From Hyphomicrobium sp. CS1GBMeth3 (GTDB lineage Bacteria > Pseudomonadota > Alphaproteobacteria > Rhizobiales > Hyphomicrobiaceae), in contig NZ_FPHO01000003.1 in the NCBI RefSeq assembly GCF_900117455.1, positions 2,384,501 to 2,448,500 of the forward strand: a stretch of 64,000 nt of DNA, written 5' to 3'. The notes under the pieces were generated by a model. That model had not been told where the DNA came from. It ran no database searches and was given only the letters and a program-made list of their open reading frames with translations. Positions 43,133 to 54,254 of this stretch are shown piece by piece (the stretch's first letter is position 1; each line of letters starts with the position of its first letter). The position numbers and the translations under genes were made by a program.

Positions 43133-44604
43133 GGCTTCACATCCCTCGCTCGGGTGATCACGCGATCGCCGTCCTGGAGATCGCCGCCGACGATCTCGGT
43201 GAACTGGTCGTCGGCAAGACCGATGCGGACGCGCCGCTGCTCGGGGACGCCCGTCCGCCCGAGCACCCAAACGGTCGCGGGACGAACCGCCTCGCGCCCA
43301 TCCTTCCAGCGCTGGAACGCGAGCCGCTGCTTGTCCGTCAGAGACGGCACGAGCGCCTGCTCGATACGCGACATCATGCGCTGGCGAAATCCGTCGCGCT
43401 GGCCCGGCGGGCCCCCGGCGACGAAACCCGGCTGGGCATTGCTACTCATTTCCTGCCGGAGCTGATCCATGACCTGGCGCACGGTCGCGGCTTGCTCGTC
43501 CGTGAGCTCGAGCTCGCCCTTGAGCCGCTCGATCATTTGCCCGCCGCGATCGGCACCGCTGCGGCCGCGGTCGCCGCCGGTCTGCGCGATTTCCGTCCGG
43601 GGCCTGAAACGCAACGCGTCATTGGAGATGCGCAACGCGCCATCGCGGGTATCCGACACGATGAGCACGTTCGCCGTCATGCCGGGGAACAGCTTGCGGC
43701 CTTCGTTGGCCGCCTCGATGATGACGGTATAAGTGACGACGCTGTTGAGCTCGGTGGCGGCGAGGCGCACCTGCGTGACGCGCCCCTCGAATTGCTTGTC
43801 GGGATAGGCATCGACCGTGAAGGTCGATTCGTTGCCTTGTGCTACGGCTCCGACGTCCGCCTCGTTCACCTGCGCCTCGATACGGACGCGCGCAAGATTT
43901 TGCGCGATCTGGAACAGCTCGGGCGCCTGCAGGCTTGCGGCCACGGTCTGGCCGGGGTCGACCGTGCGCGAGATCACCGTGCCGTCGATGGGAGAACGGA
44001 TGTCGGTGCGCTCGAGGTCGATCTGCGCCTGATCGAGGGCGGCTTTGCGTTGTGCAACCGTTGCCCGTGCGCTTGCGACCTGCGCCTCCGTGACGGCGAT
44101 ATCGGCCTTCGCCACGTCGCGGTCGCGCACGGCAGTTTCGAGCGTGAGCTGCGGAGAGAGGCGCTTCTCGGCGAGGCCCTGCTGGCGCGTGACGTTGGTC
44201 TCGGCGGCCAGAAGCACGGCTTTTGCCTTTTCGAGCGTCGCATGCTGGTTGAGGAGGGTGGCATCCGCCGCCTCGAGATCTGCCTTGGCCTGGGCGACCC
44301 TGGCCGCGAACGTCTTGGCGTCGAGAGTGGCCAGGACGTCGCCCGGCTTGACCTCGCTGTTGAAGTCCACCCGGACCTCTTCGATCTGCCCCGAGAGCTG
44401 CGAGCCGATGCTGACCGTCACCAGCGCGCGCACGGGACCAGAGGTAGAGACAATCTTGCGGATCTGCCCCTTCGAAGCCGGCACCGTTTCATAAACGACA
44501 CCTCTGCCGCCGGAGGATCCCGGATTGAAAAGCCAAAGCGCGGCCAAGCCCGCAGCTGCCACCGGGATGGCGAGGGTAAAAAGGGAACTCAAACGTTTTG
44601 GCAT
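43129..44604 (-). CDS. MacA/HlyD-type periplasmic adaptor with CpxP-like LTxxQ insertion
   Basis: This 491-residue adaptor has an N-terminal anchor (about 8-27), the barrel-sandwich (lipoyl) and helical hairpin of HlyD family, and beta-barrel near 235-335. Between about 341 and 440 an extra segment is inserted, with two LTxxQ-like motifs (LTDEQAATVR and LTDKQRLAF) spaced about 65 residues apart, as in CpxP/Spy periplasmic chaperones. The membrane-proximal domain resumes with ATVWVLGR and ends GDRVITRARDVKP. It is the first gene of the exporter operon. Confidence 0.88.
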   Translation of the reverse strand: MPKRLSSLFTLAIPVAAAGLAALWLFNPGSSGGRGVVYETVPASKGQIRKIVSTSGPVRALVTVSIGSQLSGQIEEVRVDFNSEVKPGDVLATLDAKTFAARVAQAKADLEAADATLLNQHATLEKAKAVLLAAETNVTRQQGLAEKRLSPQLTLETAVRDRDVAKADIAVTEAQVASARATVAQRKAALDQAQIDLERTDIRSPIDGTVISRTVDPGQTVAASLQAPELFQIAQNLARVRIEAQVNEADVGAVAQGNESTFTVDAYPDKQFEGRVTQVRLAATELNSVVTYTVIIEAANEGRKLFPGMTANVLIVSDTRDGALRISNDALRFRPRTEIAQTGGDRGRSGADRGGQMIERLKGELELTDEQAATVRQVMDQLRQEMSSNAQPGFVAGGPPGQRDGFRQRMMSRIEQALVPSLTDKQRLAFQRWKDGREAVRPATVWVLGRTGVPEQRRVRIGLADDQFTEIVGGDLQDGDRVITRARDVKP

Positions 44605-44738
44605 AGGTTTCAGCCTAATCCCGGCATGTGCTCATGACGTCTACTCGTATTAGAAGACGGAATTGCAGCCGACTTCCGTCGGCGGTCGCGGCACGCATCT
44701 GCGGCCCGTGACGCGGTGACGCAAAACGGCCACATCGA

Positions 44739-44775
44739 TGAACGGCAGATGAATGCGCCATTCAGGACGGGTTCA
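44739..44775. promoter_or_regulatory. Candidate double-dyad operator
   Basis: TGAAC-N6-TGAAT-GCGCC-ATTCA-N6-GTTCA. Each half holds two pentamers 11 bp apart, and the two halves are inverted. The one-turn spacing of direct half-sites is typical of OmpR/PhoB-type response regulators. It lies 135 bp upstream of the adaptor gene and about 215 bp upstream of sodB. Confidence 0.45.
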
Positions 44776-44833
44776 GCGCCCCGGGCCTAGGGTGTTTTCA
44801 CCCTGAGATCCTATCTTCCCCGGCGTGATCCAC

Positions 44834-44865
44834 GGGGGTGTACCGCTCAGGGTCGGTGCACCCCC
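44834..44865. promoter_or_regulatory. Hairpin in the sodB upstream region
   Basis: GGGGGTGTACC (44834-44844) and GGTGCACCCCC (44855-44865) form an 11-bp stem with one G-T pair and a 10-base loop. There is no T tract. It could sit in the sodB 5-prime leader, or terminate read-through. Confidence 0.4.
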
Positions 44866-44990
44866 ATCCCGCCCTTGAACGCCACGCCTGTTGGTCCTCC
44901 GGGCCCCCGCATCAGCAACGCTTGAATGGAACCTCCCGAGCCGGTAGGCATTGGGGCGAAATAATTTTCCGCTCAAACGGAGTATCGCCC

Positions 44991-45581
44991 GTGACCTTCA
45001 AGCTCCCCGACCTTCCCTATGCCTACGATGCTCTCGCGCCCTACATGTCAGCCGAGACGCTTGAGTATCATCACGACAAGCATCATCAGGCCTATGTCGA
45101 TCAGGGCAACAAGCTGATTGTTGGCTCGGGCCTCGAGGGCAAGTCGCTCGAGGAGATTGTGGTGGCGGCCTATGCGGGCAAGAACCAGCCGCTGATCAAC
45201 AACGTGGGTCAGCACTACAACCACATTCACTTCTGGCAGTGGATGAAAAAGGGCGGCGGCGGCAACAAGCTGCCGGGCAACGTGCAGAAGCTCGTCGACG
45301 GTTACGGCGGCTACGACAAAGTGCGCGCCGACTTCATCACCGCCGGCCAAACGCAGTTCGGCTCCGGCTGGGCTTGGCTGACCGTCAACGACGGCAAGCT
45401 CGAAGTCACCAAGACGCCGAATGGTGAGAACCCGCTGATGCACGGCGCGCAGCCGATCCTCGGCGTCGACGTCTGGGAGCACAGCTACTACATCGATTAT
45501 CGCAACGCGCGCCCGAAGTACCTTGAGGCCTGGTTCGATAACCTCGTCAACTGGGAGCACGTCGAGGAGCTGGCAGGCTGA
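44991..45581 (+). CDS. sodB: Superoxide dismutase, Fe/Mn type
   Basis: This 196-residue cytoplasmic enzyme converts superoxide to peroxide and oxygen. Metal ligands are H27 (EYHHDKHH), H78 (YNHIHFW), D160 and H164 (GVDVWEHSYYIDY). The GQHYNH region has Gln before His in the pattern common in Fe-type enzymes. Start GTG at 44991 has GGAG nine bases upstream. It is followed by a strong terminator. Confidence 0.95.
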   Translation: MTFKLPDLPYAYDALAPYMSAETLEYHHDKHHQAYVDQGNKLIVGSGLEGKSLEEIVVAAYAGKNQPLINNVGQHYNHIHFWQWMKKGGGGNKLPGNVQKLVDGYGGYDKVRADFITAGQTQFGSGWAWLTVNDGKLEVTKTPNGENPLMHGAQPILGVDVWEHSYYIDYRNARPKYLEAWFDNLVNWEHVEELAG

Positions 45582-45604
45582 CGCTAGCCGACGATTGGGA
45601 ATTG

Positions 45605-45639
45605 AAGCGCGGGATCCCACGGATCCCGCGCTTTTATTT
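45605..45639 (+). terminator. Rho-independent terminator of sodB
   Basis: AAGCGCGGGATCC (45605-45617), loop CAC, GGATCCCGCGCTT (45621-45633), then TTATTT. Perfect 13-bp stem. Confidence 0.9.
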
Positions 45640-45659
45640 GTGGTGGAGCCTGACGCTGA

Positions 45660-46862
45660 TTAGCTGCGGTGCCAGCCGGCGAACGCGGGGCTGAAGCTCT
45701 CCTCCTCGGGCACCTGGACGTCGATCGAGAGACGACGATCGGGCAGGGCGAGGGGAACCGGCACGCCGCGCGCGTCGCGCATCAGCGCCGAAACGCGGAT
45801 CACGACGTCATGCGGACCAGCGGCGCACGGCGTCATGAGCCACGCCCAGCGTCCGAACGTGGCTGGGTGGTGCGTAGCGAGCGCGTGCTTTGCGCTGACA
45901 AACTGCGTGCGCTCCGATTGGCGCTCGATCTCGAATGCGTCCGCGCTGCCGTAGAGGCTGACGGACAGCGTCTCCAGAGTTTGCCCGCTGCCTCCGTGGC
46001 TATCCTTTGCAGGGAAGAGCTGCACGAGCACGTCGCGCCCGAGCGTTATTTCGATCGTGGTCGGCGCGCCGAGCCACATGGCTGCCGGGATGTGGTACGC
46101 GAGAAGTCCGGCATCGATAGCGCGACCAAGGTCCTCCGCGCCGAATACCCTCGGCGTCGGCCGGGGTGGTGCAGACACGGCCGGCGTAGCGTTCGCCGGA
46201 GCGGGGGCTGGCGGCTGAGGCGGTGCGCTCGGCGCCACGGGGCTCGACAGCACGGTCTCGACCTCGGGGAGATCAAGAAGAGGGCGCACGCGCGGCCCGG
46301 CAGCCGGCTCGGTAACAACGGGACCAGACGATGAGGCGGCGGAAGGGGCCGAGCGCTGCGCTGCCGTTTGCTTGATCGCGGGAGGCGGTGGTTGCTGGCG
46401 CGGCGGAAGTGGGCCCCCCGTGGAGCCGGCAGGCGCAGGCGCCGTAGCTCCTGGCCGCCGCGCGACCTGCCGCTCGGCGAACTCGCGCAGCGACGAGGCG
46501 GCCGTGCTGAGCCGCGCCACAACGCGCGCGATCCCGTCGATGTCGCGCGGCGCCGGCATACTGAGCTTACGGAAAGAGAGCGGCAGCCGCGTCACCGGGA
46601 GGTCCGCCGCGCGCACCGGCACTAGCAGGTTGAGCGGCAGAACCTCGCGCGCAATGCCGGCGAGACCGGCACTGTGTGCGCTCGTCTCGGTCCAGAGCAC
46701 GATGACGGCCTCGAACTGGCGCAGCCGCGCCGAACGGTCGGGGCGTGTTGAATCCGGCTCACCGTCGAAGGAGACGAAGTGGCCGCGCCCCATGAGAGCC
46801 GCGCCGAGCTCACGCGCCAGACTTCCGTCCTTCGGCACGTGACAGATGAGTATGCGTGCCAT
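45660..46862 (-). CDS. TIR-like domain protein with Pro-rich linker
   Basis: The 400-residue product has an N-terminal TIR-like fold (about 1-105): ARILICHVPKDG, LGAALMGRGHFVSFD, AVIVLWTE, a helix with E73 in AGIAREVL that could be the NADase Glu, and LNLLVPVR. Residues about 135-255 are a proline/alanine-rich linker. A C-terminal beta-rich domain (about 255-400) has no family I recognise. It follows a HerA/DUF853 gene by 94 bases on the same strand. TIR domains act in NAD cleavage or protein binding; which applies here is unknown. Confidence 0.6.
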   Translation of the reverse strand: MARILICHVPKDGSLARELGAALMGRGHFVSFDGEPDSTRPDRSARLRQFEAVIVLWTETSAHSAGLAGIAREVLPLNLLVPVRAADLPVTRLPLSFRKLSMPAPRDIDGIARVVARLSTAASSLREFAERQVARRPGATAPAPAGSTGGPLPPRQQPPPPAIKQTAAQRSAPSAASSSGPVVTEPAAGPRVRPLLDLPEVETVLSSPVAPSAPPQPPAPAPANATPAVSAPPRPTPRVFGAEDLGRAIDAGLLAYHIPAAMWLGAPTTIEITLGRDVLVQLFPAKDSHGGSGQTLETLSVSLYGSADAFEIERQSERTQFVSAKHALATHHPATFGRWAWLMTPCAAGPHDVVIRVSALMRDARGVPVPLALPDRRLSIDVQVPEEESFSPAFAGWHRS

Positions 46863-46956
46863 GTTGAATCCTCGAACCACGCAGCCCGATGCCGCGTGTC
46901 TACGCCAACATACTGGTACGCAGTAATCCGCCTCGAGGCGGCACAGGTGCCGAAAC

Positions 46957-48462
46957 CTAACGGCTGCGGCCGGTGATCGACTTCACGATGATGTTCTTAA
47001 TCGTAGTGGCGATCGTGCGCGAGATCGAGCGCTGCAGGTCTTTGCTGATCATCTCGCCCATACCCTGTCGCGACCGACCCGTGCCACCGGACGACGAGCC
47101 GCCGCCTCCGAAGATGATGTCGCCCCATCCACCGCCGCTCTCCGTGCCGGCTTGCTCGGCCGCCGTATTGGCGCGCTTTGTCAGGATCTCGTGCGCGCTC
47201 TCGCGGTCCACGGTCTCCTCATATTTTCCGTAGACGGGGCTGTACTCGATAATGCTCAAGCGCTCATCTTGAGAAATCGGGCCGATGCGTCCCTCCGGCG
47301 GCCGTATCAGCGTGCGCTGCACCATGGAGGGCTCGCCCTTGTTCTCGAGCGTGGAGACCAGCGCCTCGCCGACCTTGAGCTCCAGGATGACGCGCGCGGT
47401 GTCGAGATCCGGGTTCTTGCGGAATGTTTCGGCTGCAGCGCGAACGGCCCGCTGCTCCTGCGGCGTGAAGGCACGCAGCGCGTGTTGCACGCGGTTGCCG
47501 AGCTGGGCTGACACGGAGTTCGGCACGTCCATTGGGTTCTGCGTGATGAAGTAGACGCCGACACCCTTCGAACGGATGAGGCGCGCGATCTGCTCGATGC
47601 GTTCGAGCAGCGCTTTGGGCGCCTCGTTGAAGAGAAGATGCGCCTCGTCGAAGAAAAAGACGAGCTTCGGCTTCGGCAGATCGCCGGCCTCCGGCAGCGT
47701 CTGCCACAGCTTGGTGAGCATCCAGAGCAGGAAGGTGGTGTAGAGGCGCGGCTTCTCCATCAACTTGTCTGCCGCGAGCAGGCTGACGACGCCGCGGCCG
47801 TCAGGTGCGATGCGCATGAAATCGTTGATGTCGAGCGACGGCTCACCGAAGAACTGCTCCGCCCCTTGTTCCTCCAACACCAGGAGGCGACGCTGAATGG
47901 CGCCGACTGACGTCGTGGCGACGTTGCCGTACTTCTGCGCCAGTTCCTTTGAGCGTTCGGCGACGTTGGCGATGATCGAGCGCAGATCCTTGAGGTCGAG
48001 CACCGGGATCTGCTCGTCCGCCGCGACGCGGAAGGCGATATTCAACACGCCTTCCTGCACCTCGTTAAGCTCGAGCATGCGCGAGAGCAAAAGCGGCCCC
48101 ATGTCGAGCACGGTCGTGCGGATCGGATGCCCTTCCTTGCCGAACACGTCCCAGAGAATGGTCGGGAAAGCGCGGGCTTGCCAATCGCTCCCGAGGCCGA
48201 TCTCCTCGCTCCGTTTGACGATGAAGTCCTTGGGTTCGCCCACCGCTGCGATGCCGGAGAGGTCGCCCTTGATGTCGGCTGCGAAAACCGGAACACCGGC
48301 GGCGGAGAAACCTTCGGCGAGCACCTGCAGCGTGACGGTCTTACCGGTGCCGGTGGCACCCGTGATCAGGCCGTGCCGGTTGGCGAAGCGCAATTCCAGG
48401 TACTCGGGCTTCGTGCTCTTGCCGAGAAAGATTTTTCCATCCTGAAGCACCGACTGGCTCAT
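46957..48462 (-). CDS. HerA/DUF853-type ATPase (YjgR-like)
   Basis: This 501-residue protein has the HerA-like P-loop GATGTGKT at 35-42, Walker B VFFFDEAHLLF, and a RGGFITQNP-equivalent YFITQNPMDVP sensor, all features of the DUF853 family. The C-terminus is Gly/Ser-rich then basic. YjgR-type proteins are widespread, with no settled role; HerA relatives pump or process DNA. ATG at 48462 has GGAG upstream. It lies immediately upstream of the TIR-like gene. Confidence 0.88.
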   Translation of the reverse strand: MSQSVLQDGKIFLGKSTKPEYLELRFANRHGLITGATGTGKTVTLQVLAEGFSAAGVPVFAADIKGDLSGIAAVGEPKDFIVKRSEEIGLGSDWQARAFPTILWDVFGKEGHPIRTTVLDMGPLLLSRMLELNEVQEGVLNIAFRVAADEQIPVLDLKDLRSIIANVAERSKELAQKYGNVATTSVGAIQRRLLVLEEQGAEQFFGEPSLDINDFMRIAPDGRGVVSLLAADKLMEKPRLYTTFLLWMLTKLWQTLPEAGDLPKPKLVFFFDEAHLLFNEAPKALLERIEQIARLIRSKGVGVYFITQNPMDVPNSVSAQLGNRVQHALRAFTPQEQRAVRAAAETFRKNPDLDTARVILELKVGEALVSTLENKGEPSMVQRTLIRPPEGRIGPISQDERLSIIEYSPVYGKYEETVDRESAHEILTKRANTAAEQAGTESGGGWGDIIFGGGGSSSGGTGRSRQGMGEMISKDLQRSISRTIATTIKNIIVKSITGRSR

Positions 48463-48839
48463 TCCGCTCTCCGAATTGTCACCCTCGGCCCCAGCGGGCC
48501 TGCCCCGAGCCGGCAGGATGTCCGCAGCACGCAAAAGCGCCGACTCAAGTCTCGATAGACCTCAGGCCCTCTTTGCATGGGCTTGAGCCCATTGCAAATT
48601 CAGTTGCATGGCCCTCTTCGTCAAGCTGGGGAAATTGTCATCATGCGTGCAAGGTGGTGCCGCACCTCGGGCGAAGTGCTGCCGCCTCTCGGACCGAGCG
48701 CGCCCGGGCCGTCGCCCAACTGTCGCAGAAGGCGATTTCCGCGTGCGTGGACGTGCTATTTTCCCTATAGAGCGAAGCTAACTACCGAGCCCTTTGAGGG
48801 CCTCCGACCGATCACTCCGAAAGAAGAGTAAGACCTTCC
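48463..48839. other. Divergent region DUF853 gene / mutA
   Basis: No gene is supported in this 377-base region. It contains a palindrome with TTTGCA/TGCAAA ends (48572-48598), and the mutA ribosome site AAGAAGAG. Confidence 0.5.
48572..48598. promoter_or_regulatory. Candidate ScfR/RamB-like operator upstream of the mutase genes
   Basis: TTTGCATGGGCT - TG - AGCCCA(T)TGCAAA is a near-perfect inverted repeat ending in TTTGCA / TGCAAA; another TTGCA follows at 48604. TTTGCAA-type cores are known for RamB/ScfR-family regulators of short-chain acyl-CoA genes. It lies about 240 bp before mutA. Confidence 0.4.
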
Positions 48840-50759
48840 ATGACGGCCGCCGGCAGCTCCCGAGACCTTTCTGCAACACCGCTTGCCGCGGATTTCGAGG
48901 CCGCCACGCGCGACCAGTGGCTGGGTCTCGTCGAGAAGGTGCTGAAGGGCGCCGATTTCGAGAAAAAGCTCGTCACGCGCACGGCCGACGGCATCCGTAT
49001 CGAGCCGCTCTACGCGCGCGACACGGCCGTGCCCGCACTGCAGGCGGCGATCCCCGGCCACGCACCCTATGCGCGGGGCGCGCGCTCCGTCGTCGAGGGG
49101 CTCGGCTGGGAGATCCGCCAGAGGGTCAACGCGGCCTCGCCCGAGGAGGCCAATCGCGAAATCCTCTCCGAGCTGGAAGCCGGCTCGAACGGCATCGCGC
49201 TTGCGATCGAGGCGCCGGGCCAGGTCGGCACAAGGATCAAGAGCGCTGCCGACATGACGGTCGCGCTCTCCGGCATGCGGATCGATCTTGCGCCGCTCGA
49301 GCTGCGCGCAGGGATTGGCGCAGCCGACGCCGCCGCCCAGCTCATCTCAGCGCTGCCCCAGCTCGGCATCGCGACCAAGTCGGCGCAGGTGTTTCTCGGC
49401 CTCGATCCGATCGGCGCGCTGGCCCGCTGGGGCACGCTGCCGTCGCCAGTCCAGGCGGTGCTCGTGGAAACCATCGCGCTCGCGACGGAGGCACGCGGTG
49501 CGCTGCCGAATGCGCGCACCGTCAAGGTCGATGCAACTCTCTATCACGAGGCTGGCGCCACGGAGGCTTTCGAGCTCGCGGCGTTGGGCGCGACGCTGAT
49601 CGCCTACCTCCGCATGTTCGAAGCGGCCGGGATCTCGCCGTCCGTGGCGCTCGGCCAGATCGCATTCGCCGTGTCCTCCGACACCGATCTTTTCACAACC
49701 GTTGCCAAGCTGCGCGCGGCGCGCCGCCTGATCTGGCGCATCGCGGATGCATCAGGCGCGGGCGACGCCGCCGCGTCCTTGCATCTGTCCGTAAATTCGT
49801 CGTTCCGCATGCTGGCCAAGCGCGACCCGTGGACCAACCTCCTGCGCGAGACGCTGTCCTGCGCCGGCGGCGTCCTCGGCGGCGCCGATGCGATCACGGT
49901 GCTGCCCTTCACGGCGGCGCTGGGCGAGGCAGACGACTTCGCGCGTCGTACCGCGCGCAACATCCAGATCGTGCTACAGGAAGAGTCCTGGCTCGGCCGC
50001 GTGCTCGATCCCATGGGCGGCTCCTGGTACATCGAGACCCTGACCGACGAGGTGGCCAAAGCGGCGTGGGAGCTGCTGCAGGAGATCGAGGGCAAGGGTG
50101 GCATCATCGCTGCGCTCAACCAGGGCTTCGTACAGGACAAGATCGCGGCCGACGCCGCAGCCCGCGCCAAGGCGATCACCACTGGTCGCCAATCGCTGAC
50201 CGGCGTCTCGGCCTTCCCGCTGCTCGGCGACGACGGCGTGAAGGTGACGCCCGCGCGGCCGACCCCGCCCGTCACCGGCAAGGAGATAGTGCGCCCGCTC
50301 GCGCCGCAGCGTCTCGCCGAGCCGTTCGAAGCGCTCCGCGATGCCGCCGATGCGCACGCCGCGAAGACGGGCAACGAGCTTAAGGTGTTCTTGGCGAGCC
50401 TCGGCCCGGTCATCGAGCACACGGCGCGCTCGACGTGGATCAAGAACTATCTCGCAGCCGGCGGCATCGCCGCGCTGACGTCGGACGGCTACGCCTCCGC
50501 CGAGGACGCCGCGAGCGCATTCAAGGCCTCGGGCGCCGAGGCGGCCTGCATTTGCTCCTCGGATGCACTTTATGCCGAGCACGCGGAAGCGACCGCCAAG
50601 GCGTTGAAACAAGCGGGCGCCAAGCTCGTTCTGATGGCAGGCCGTCCGGGAGAAGGGGAGGCGGCGCTCAAGGCCGCTGGCGTCGATCAGTTCCTGTTCG
50701 CTGGCGCAGATGCCGTCGCGACCCTCGAGGGTCTTCAGGAAAAGCTCGGAATTTCTTAA
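48840..50759 (+). CDS. mutA: Methylmalonyl-CoA mutase small (beta) subunit
   Basis: This 639-residue subunit is the non-catalytic partner of the large subunit. Homology is to the TIM-barrel part ([19 protein letters not shown] is shared with mutases, near residues 379-397) with a degenerate C-terminal cobalamin domain lacking the DxHxxG motif, as in other heterodimeric mutases. Together they convert methylmalonyl-CoA to succinyl-CoA. It precedes the large subunit by 65 bases. Confidence 0.92.
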   Translation: MTAAGSSRDLSATPLAADFEAATRDQWLGLVEKVLKGADFEKKLVTRTADGIRIEPLYARDTAVPALQAAIPGHAPYARGARSVVEGLGWEIRQRVNAASPEEANREILSELEAGSNGIALAIEAPGQVGTRIKSAADMTVALSGMRIDLAPLELRAGIGAADAAAQLISALPQLGIATKSAQVFLGLDPIGALARWGTLPSPVQAVLVETIALATEARGALPNARTVKVDATLYHEAGATEAFELAALGATLIAYLRMFEAAGISPSVALGQIAFAVSSDTDLFTTVAKLRAARRLIWRIADASGAGDAAASLHLSVNSSFRMLAKRDPWTNLLRETLSCAGGVLGGADAITVLPFTAALGEADDFARRTARNIQIVLQEESWLGRVLDPMGGSWYIETLTDEVAKAAWELLQEIEGKGGIIAALNQGFVQDKIAADAAARAKAITTGRQSLTGVSAFPLLGDDGVKVTPARPTPPVTGKEIVRPLAPQRLAEPFEALRDAADAHAAKTGNELKVFLASLGPVIEHTARSTWIKNYLAAGGIAALTSDGYASAEDAASAFKASGAEAACICSSDALYAEHAEATAKALKQAGAKLVLMAGRPGEGEAALKAAGVDQFLFAGADAVATLEGLQEKLGIS

Positions 50760-50824
50760 GCTTCGGCACAAGCCGATGTAGTGTTGCAAGAGGGCGGACT
50801 GCCCGGCAGGAAACGGCTCAAGGC

Positions 50825-53008
<2,184 letters not shown>

Positions 53009-53028
53009 CTAGGCGCGGCCTCTCGCCT

Positions 53029-53083
53029 GCCTCGCCCACATTGCCCCGGCCGGCCCAAAGGGCCGGGCCAGTGCGGGTGAGGC
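53029..53083 (+). terminator. Large stem-loop after mutB
   Basis: GCCTCGCCC (53029-53037) pairs with GGGTGAGGC (53075-53083), and an inner GGCC-GGCCC-AAA-GGGCC-GGCC helix lies between. It lacks a T tract, but its place right after mutB suggests a transcription end or 3-prime stabiliser. Confidence 0.45.
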
Positions 53084-53240
53084 AGGGCTCAAAATAATCG
53101 CGCTCGGAAGCGCCGGCAGTGAATATGACCCCGATGGATGATCCGCCCGCCCGTGTGTTTGACCTTTTGTGCGGGTAGCAATCGCGCCGCGGTCTACTTA
53201 ACTCGTTCGGTAAGAGCGAACCATCGAAACGGGGGGTTAC

Positions 53241-54248
53241 ATGAAAGCCATCAAGGTTCCGCGCGGGGGTGGCCTCGACAAACTGCAACTGGCCAACATC
53301 GACGATCCCGGTGCCCCGGCGCCGGGTGAGATCCGCGTCGCCCTCAAGGCCAACTCGCTCAATTATCACGACTACGCGGTCGCCGTTGGCGCCATCCCGA
53401 CGTCCAGCGGGCGCATCCCCATGTCCGACGGCGCCGGCGTCGTCGAGGCGGTCGGCGACGGCGTCACCGAGTACGCGGCGGGCGATCACGTCGTCTCTGT
53501 CTTCTTCCCTTATTGGCAGGGTAGCGAGGCGCCCCACGGCAACTTCAGCCATGTGCCCGGCGACGGCCTCGACGGCTACGCGCGCGAGGCAGTCGTCGCG
53601 CCCGCGACTTGGTTCACGCACGCCCCGAAGGGCTGGAGCCATACCGAGGCAGCGACGCTTCCGTGCGCCGCGCTGACGGCGTGGCGTGCGCTCGTCGTGG
53701 AAGGCGGCATCAAGGCGGGCGACAGCGTGCTGATCCTGGGCACCGGAGGCGTCGCAATCTTCGCTCTGCAGTTTGCCAAGGCCATGGGCGCCACAGCCAT
53801 CGTCACCTCCTCATCGGACGAAAAACTCGAGCGCGCCCACGCCATGGGGGCCGATTTCACCGTCAACTACAAGACTGATCCCGATTGGGGGTCGACGGTC
53901 AGCAAGTGGACCGGCAAGCGCGGCGTCGATCACGTGCTCGAAATCGGCGGGCCGGGCACGCTGGCGCAATCCATTCAGGCCGTGCGCATCGGCGGGCACA
54001 TCTCGCTGATCGGCATCCTGACGGGCCTCAAGGGCGAGGTGCCGACAATGCTGCTCATGGCGAAGCAGATCAAACTGAAGGGCATCGTCGTCGGCAGCCG
54101 CGCACACCAGATCGACATGATCCGCGGCCTGGAAGCCACCGGCATCCGCCCCGTGATCGACAAGACGTTTCCGCTCGCAAGCCTCGCCGATGCATTCCGT
54201 TACGAGGAAGGCGCGGGTCACTTCGGGAAGATCTGCATCGAGATCTAG
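53241..54248 (+). CDS. MDR-superfamily NAD(P)-dependent dehydrogenase
   Basis: This 335-residue protein has the MDR GroES-like N-domain (NSLNYHDYAV near 44-53) and a Rossmann domain with VLILGTGGVAIFALQFAK. The catalytic-zinc residue pattern of classic alcohol dehydrogenase is absent (NYHDY in place of C-x-T/S-D), so a quinone-oxidoreductase-like or non-zinc role is more likely. Substrate unknown. DUF599 gene follows after six bases. Confidence 0.85.
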   Translation: MKAIKVPRGGGLDKLQLANIDDPGAPAPGEIRVALKANSLNYHDYAVAVGAIPTSSGRIPMSDGAGVVEAVGDGVTEYAAGDHVVSVFFPYWQGSEAPHGNFSHVPGDGLDGYAREAVVAPATWFTHAPKGWSHTEAATLPCAALTAWRALVVEGGIKAGDSVLILGTGGVAIFALQFAKAMGATAIVTSSSDEKLERAHAMGADFTVNYKTDPDWGSTVSKWTGKRGVDHVLEIGGPGTLAQSIQAVRIGGHISLIGILTGLKGEVPTMLLMAKQIKLKGIVVGSRAHQIDMIRGLEATGIRPVIDKTFPLASLADAFRYEEGAGHFGKICIEI

Positions 54249-54254
54249 CCGCAC

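Larger units (their letters stand above)
44605..44990. other. Divergent regulatory region adaptor / sodB
   Basis: No gene is supported. It holds a 37-bp double-dyad motif (44739-44775) and a long hairpin (44834-44865), described separately, and the sodB ribosome site. Confidence 0.6.
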
